Shown here: positions 48,470 to 49,797 of the stretch, piece by piece | How the letters are laid out: every line of letters begins with the position of its first letter | Numbering within the stretch: position 1 is the first letter of the stretch | Assembly: GCA_037176845.1 (NCBI GenBank) | Contig: JAYKXP010000241.1 | Span: forward strand, 1-49,797 | Origin: Paramarasmius palmivorus | Taxonomy: Eukaryota > Basidiomycota > Agaricomycetes > Agaricales > Marasmiaceae | DNA: 49,797 nt | Direction of reading: 5' to 3' | Notes under the pieces: model-generated | Told to the model about the DNA's origin: nothing | Database searches by the model: none | Seen by the model: the letters and a program-made list of their open reading frames with translations, nothing else | Position numbers and translations under genes: made by a program

Positions 48470-49523
48470 TCACCCTGCCGTGAACGTGAAGACTTCTGTA
48501 TCTTGGAGTTCAGAAGCTTCTAAGTTGTCAGTCCATCTGAAGCAGTCTGAGAACCATGCGTGATGCTCTATTTGGACGACGATGTACATGATGCGAGTCC
48601 GAGAACACAAGGTGAATCGTTCAAAAAAGTGTAGCTGGGCGACGGGGGATACTTCGAAATGCACGCTCAAGCTGCAGGCGACGCATTCTGAAACCGATTC
48701 CTCTGCTTCCAGAGTTTGCTGAGCCTGGACGACCAACCTGACGTTTTTCATCATTCTTTTTGAACGAGATATGAGCGAGATCGGGGAGCTGTACGTAAGA
48801 TGATTAAAACGGCTAAATCTCCGAACGAAAGGCTAACACCACATACCGTAGTGAACCCTCGCTTTCCTCAATCTTCTCGATGGCTTTTTCCAACTCATCT
48901 TCTCCAAGTGCCCATGAGAAGTGCTCACACGGAGCAGACTGTCCTTCTACTGTGATTTTGGAGAACAAGTCGACCGTTTGGCAAGCGACAAGGGTACAAT
49001 AGATTAGACGCGGCGGCTAGAACTTTGGTCTCACTCGTTTGTATTTTCCCATTCTCTATGTGCCTCCTTTGTCAACGAGAATCTGGAATCAAGCACGAAT
49101 TAACTCTCTGAAGTTGATATACTTAGATATACTGAATGTGGCTCACCATTGCATCCTTTTCGTGACGAACATCCTCAGGACCTCCCAGGAGAGTAACCGC
49201 TCGATCCATCCCATAAGTTCCTCCCGTTTTGAAACTTCTTCAGTAGATCGAAAAACGACAGCGAAAGCCTGTTGGAAGGTATGGGTATCCGCGTTGTGCC
49301 ACTGGAAAGCATCAAGAACCTGCGCCTCCATTACTCGAATTGATATCGACTTACGCGGTATCCCATACTCGACTATGATCAGTTCGAGCTGGGCCTCCTC
49401 TAGTTGCAAATTGGCGTCCAGGGTAGGCGATGTCGATAGGAACAACGCGAGTAGACATGAGAGTTGCGTGGAAAGAGGATAGGCGCCCAGATGAACTCGG
49501 GGACCTATAAGTTTGACACTCAA
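48470..49523 (-). CDS. Unknown gene, exon structure partly resolved
   Basis: The 3' part is well supported: an exon with VDLFSKITVEGQSAP, HFSWALGEDELEKAIEKIEE and SEGSLR is joined by a 58-base intron to SPISLISRSKRMMKNVRLVV..., ending at the stop at 48470. The two parts keep frame. Beta-rich hydrophobic stretches (TLCSRTRIMYIVVQIEHHAW) suggest a compact domain, possibly of the MATH/BTB-like type, but this is not demonstrated. A 5' frame at 49143-49523 (LEEAQLELIIVEYG, AFQWHNADTHTFQQAF) may be its N-terminal part or a separate gene; splices near 49060-49140 did not connect in phase. The gene may begin near the window edge. Confidence 0.42.
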
Positions 49524-49797
49524 CCGAAGTCCTCGATAGTTCTACAGGATTGTCCTTCTCGTCCTCCTAGAATACAGTATATTTCCTATTTGTGTCGATA
49601 CTAGGTCAATCATTGATATTGGAGTGTATTTTTGTTGATGTATAGACAACGTTCGGAACGGATTTTGACAAGGCCCAAAATCCGGAACTCTATTACCAAG
49701 TAGCTGTGTTGAATGATGGCACGCGGTATTTATGACTCGGATATTGTCGTCTTGATTTTGCTGTAACGGTTTTAGAATACAAATGTTTGGCCTAGGT
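49524..49797. other. Right window edge, no supported gene
   Basis: Bases after 49523 hold only short frames. They may be the upstream region of the preceding minus-strand gene. Confidence 0.5.

Overview
This window is fungal nuclear DNA, almost certainly from a mushroom-forming basidiomycete (Agaricomycetes). The evidence is that most genes are split by introns of about 45-55 bases with GT...AG borders. It also carries a KDZ-type DNA transposon with a CxC2-like cysteine cluster, a Rep/helicase Helitron and a chromodomain-type Ty3 retrotransposon. The host genes look like lineage-expanded families (F-box-like repeats, a nucleotidyltransferase-like protein, a multi-KOW protein, a JmjC-like protein, an HNH-like protein). 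No bacterial features, CRISPR array, rRNA or tRNA were seen.

Layout. (1) 1-10321: a Ty3/gypsy LTR retrotransposon whose 5' LTR is cut by the window edge. It has one unbroken Gag-Pol frame of 3235 codons and a 205-base 3' LTR. The polyprotein has a four-fold internal repeat between Gag and protease, and a C-terminal extension preceded by its own TATA-like box and pyrimidine-rich leader. (2) 10983-11189: promoter and first 53 codons of a small secreted-protein gene, cut by (3) an autonomous Helitron from 11186 to about 19 kb. Its 3' hairpin and CTAG end are visible, and the CTAG supplies the stop codon of the truncated gene. The Helitron protein (2550 aa) is intact and ends in a putative cysteine-protease-like domain.

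(4) 19360-28717: four tightly packed minus-strand genes: a disordered many-exon protein, two unknown proteins of 268 and 221 aa, and a large JmjC-like protein with an intact HxD...H triad. Gaps are 171, 103 and only 9 bases. (5) 29185-31807: two plus-strand genes, a conserved unknown protein and a nucleotidyltransferase-like protein. (6) 32124-38000: a local family of F-box-like/leucine-rich-like paralogues (four full members, one of them inverted, plus one small possible relative).

(7) 38019-42628: a KDZ transposon (minus strand) with a complete multi-exon transposase and an unusual subterminal repeat array. (8) 42805-49523: a multi-KOW (Spt5-like) protein of 974 aa, an HNH-like protein of 518 aa with an acidic/Gly-Ser tail, and a partly resolved unknown gene.

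Three transposon classes (LTR, rolling-circle, cut-and-paste) therefore sit within 43 kb, all with coding regions that look intact, beside fast-evolving host families. Exon structures quoted with lengths were checked by reading-frame continuity across proposed splice sites. Gene names beyond family level are not claimed.
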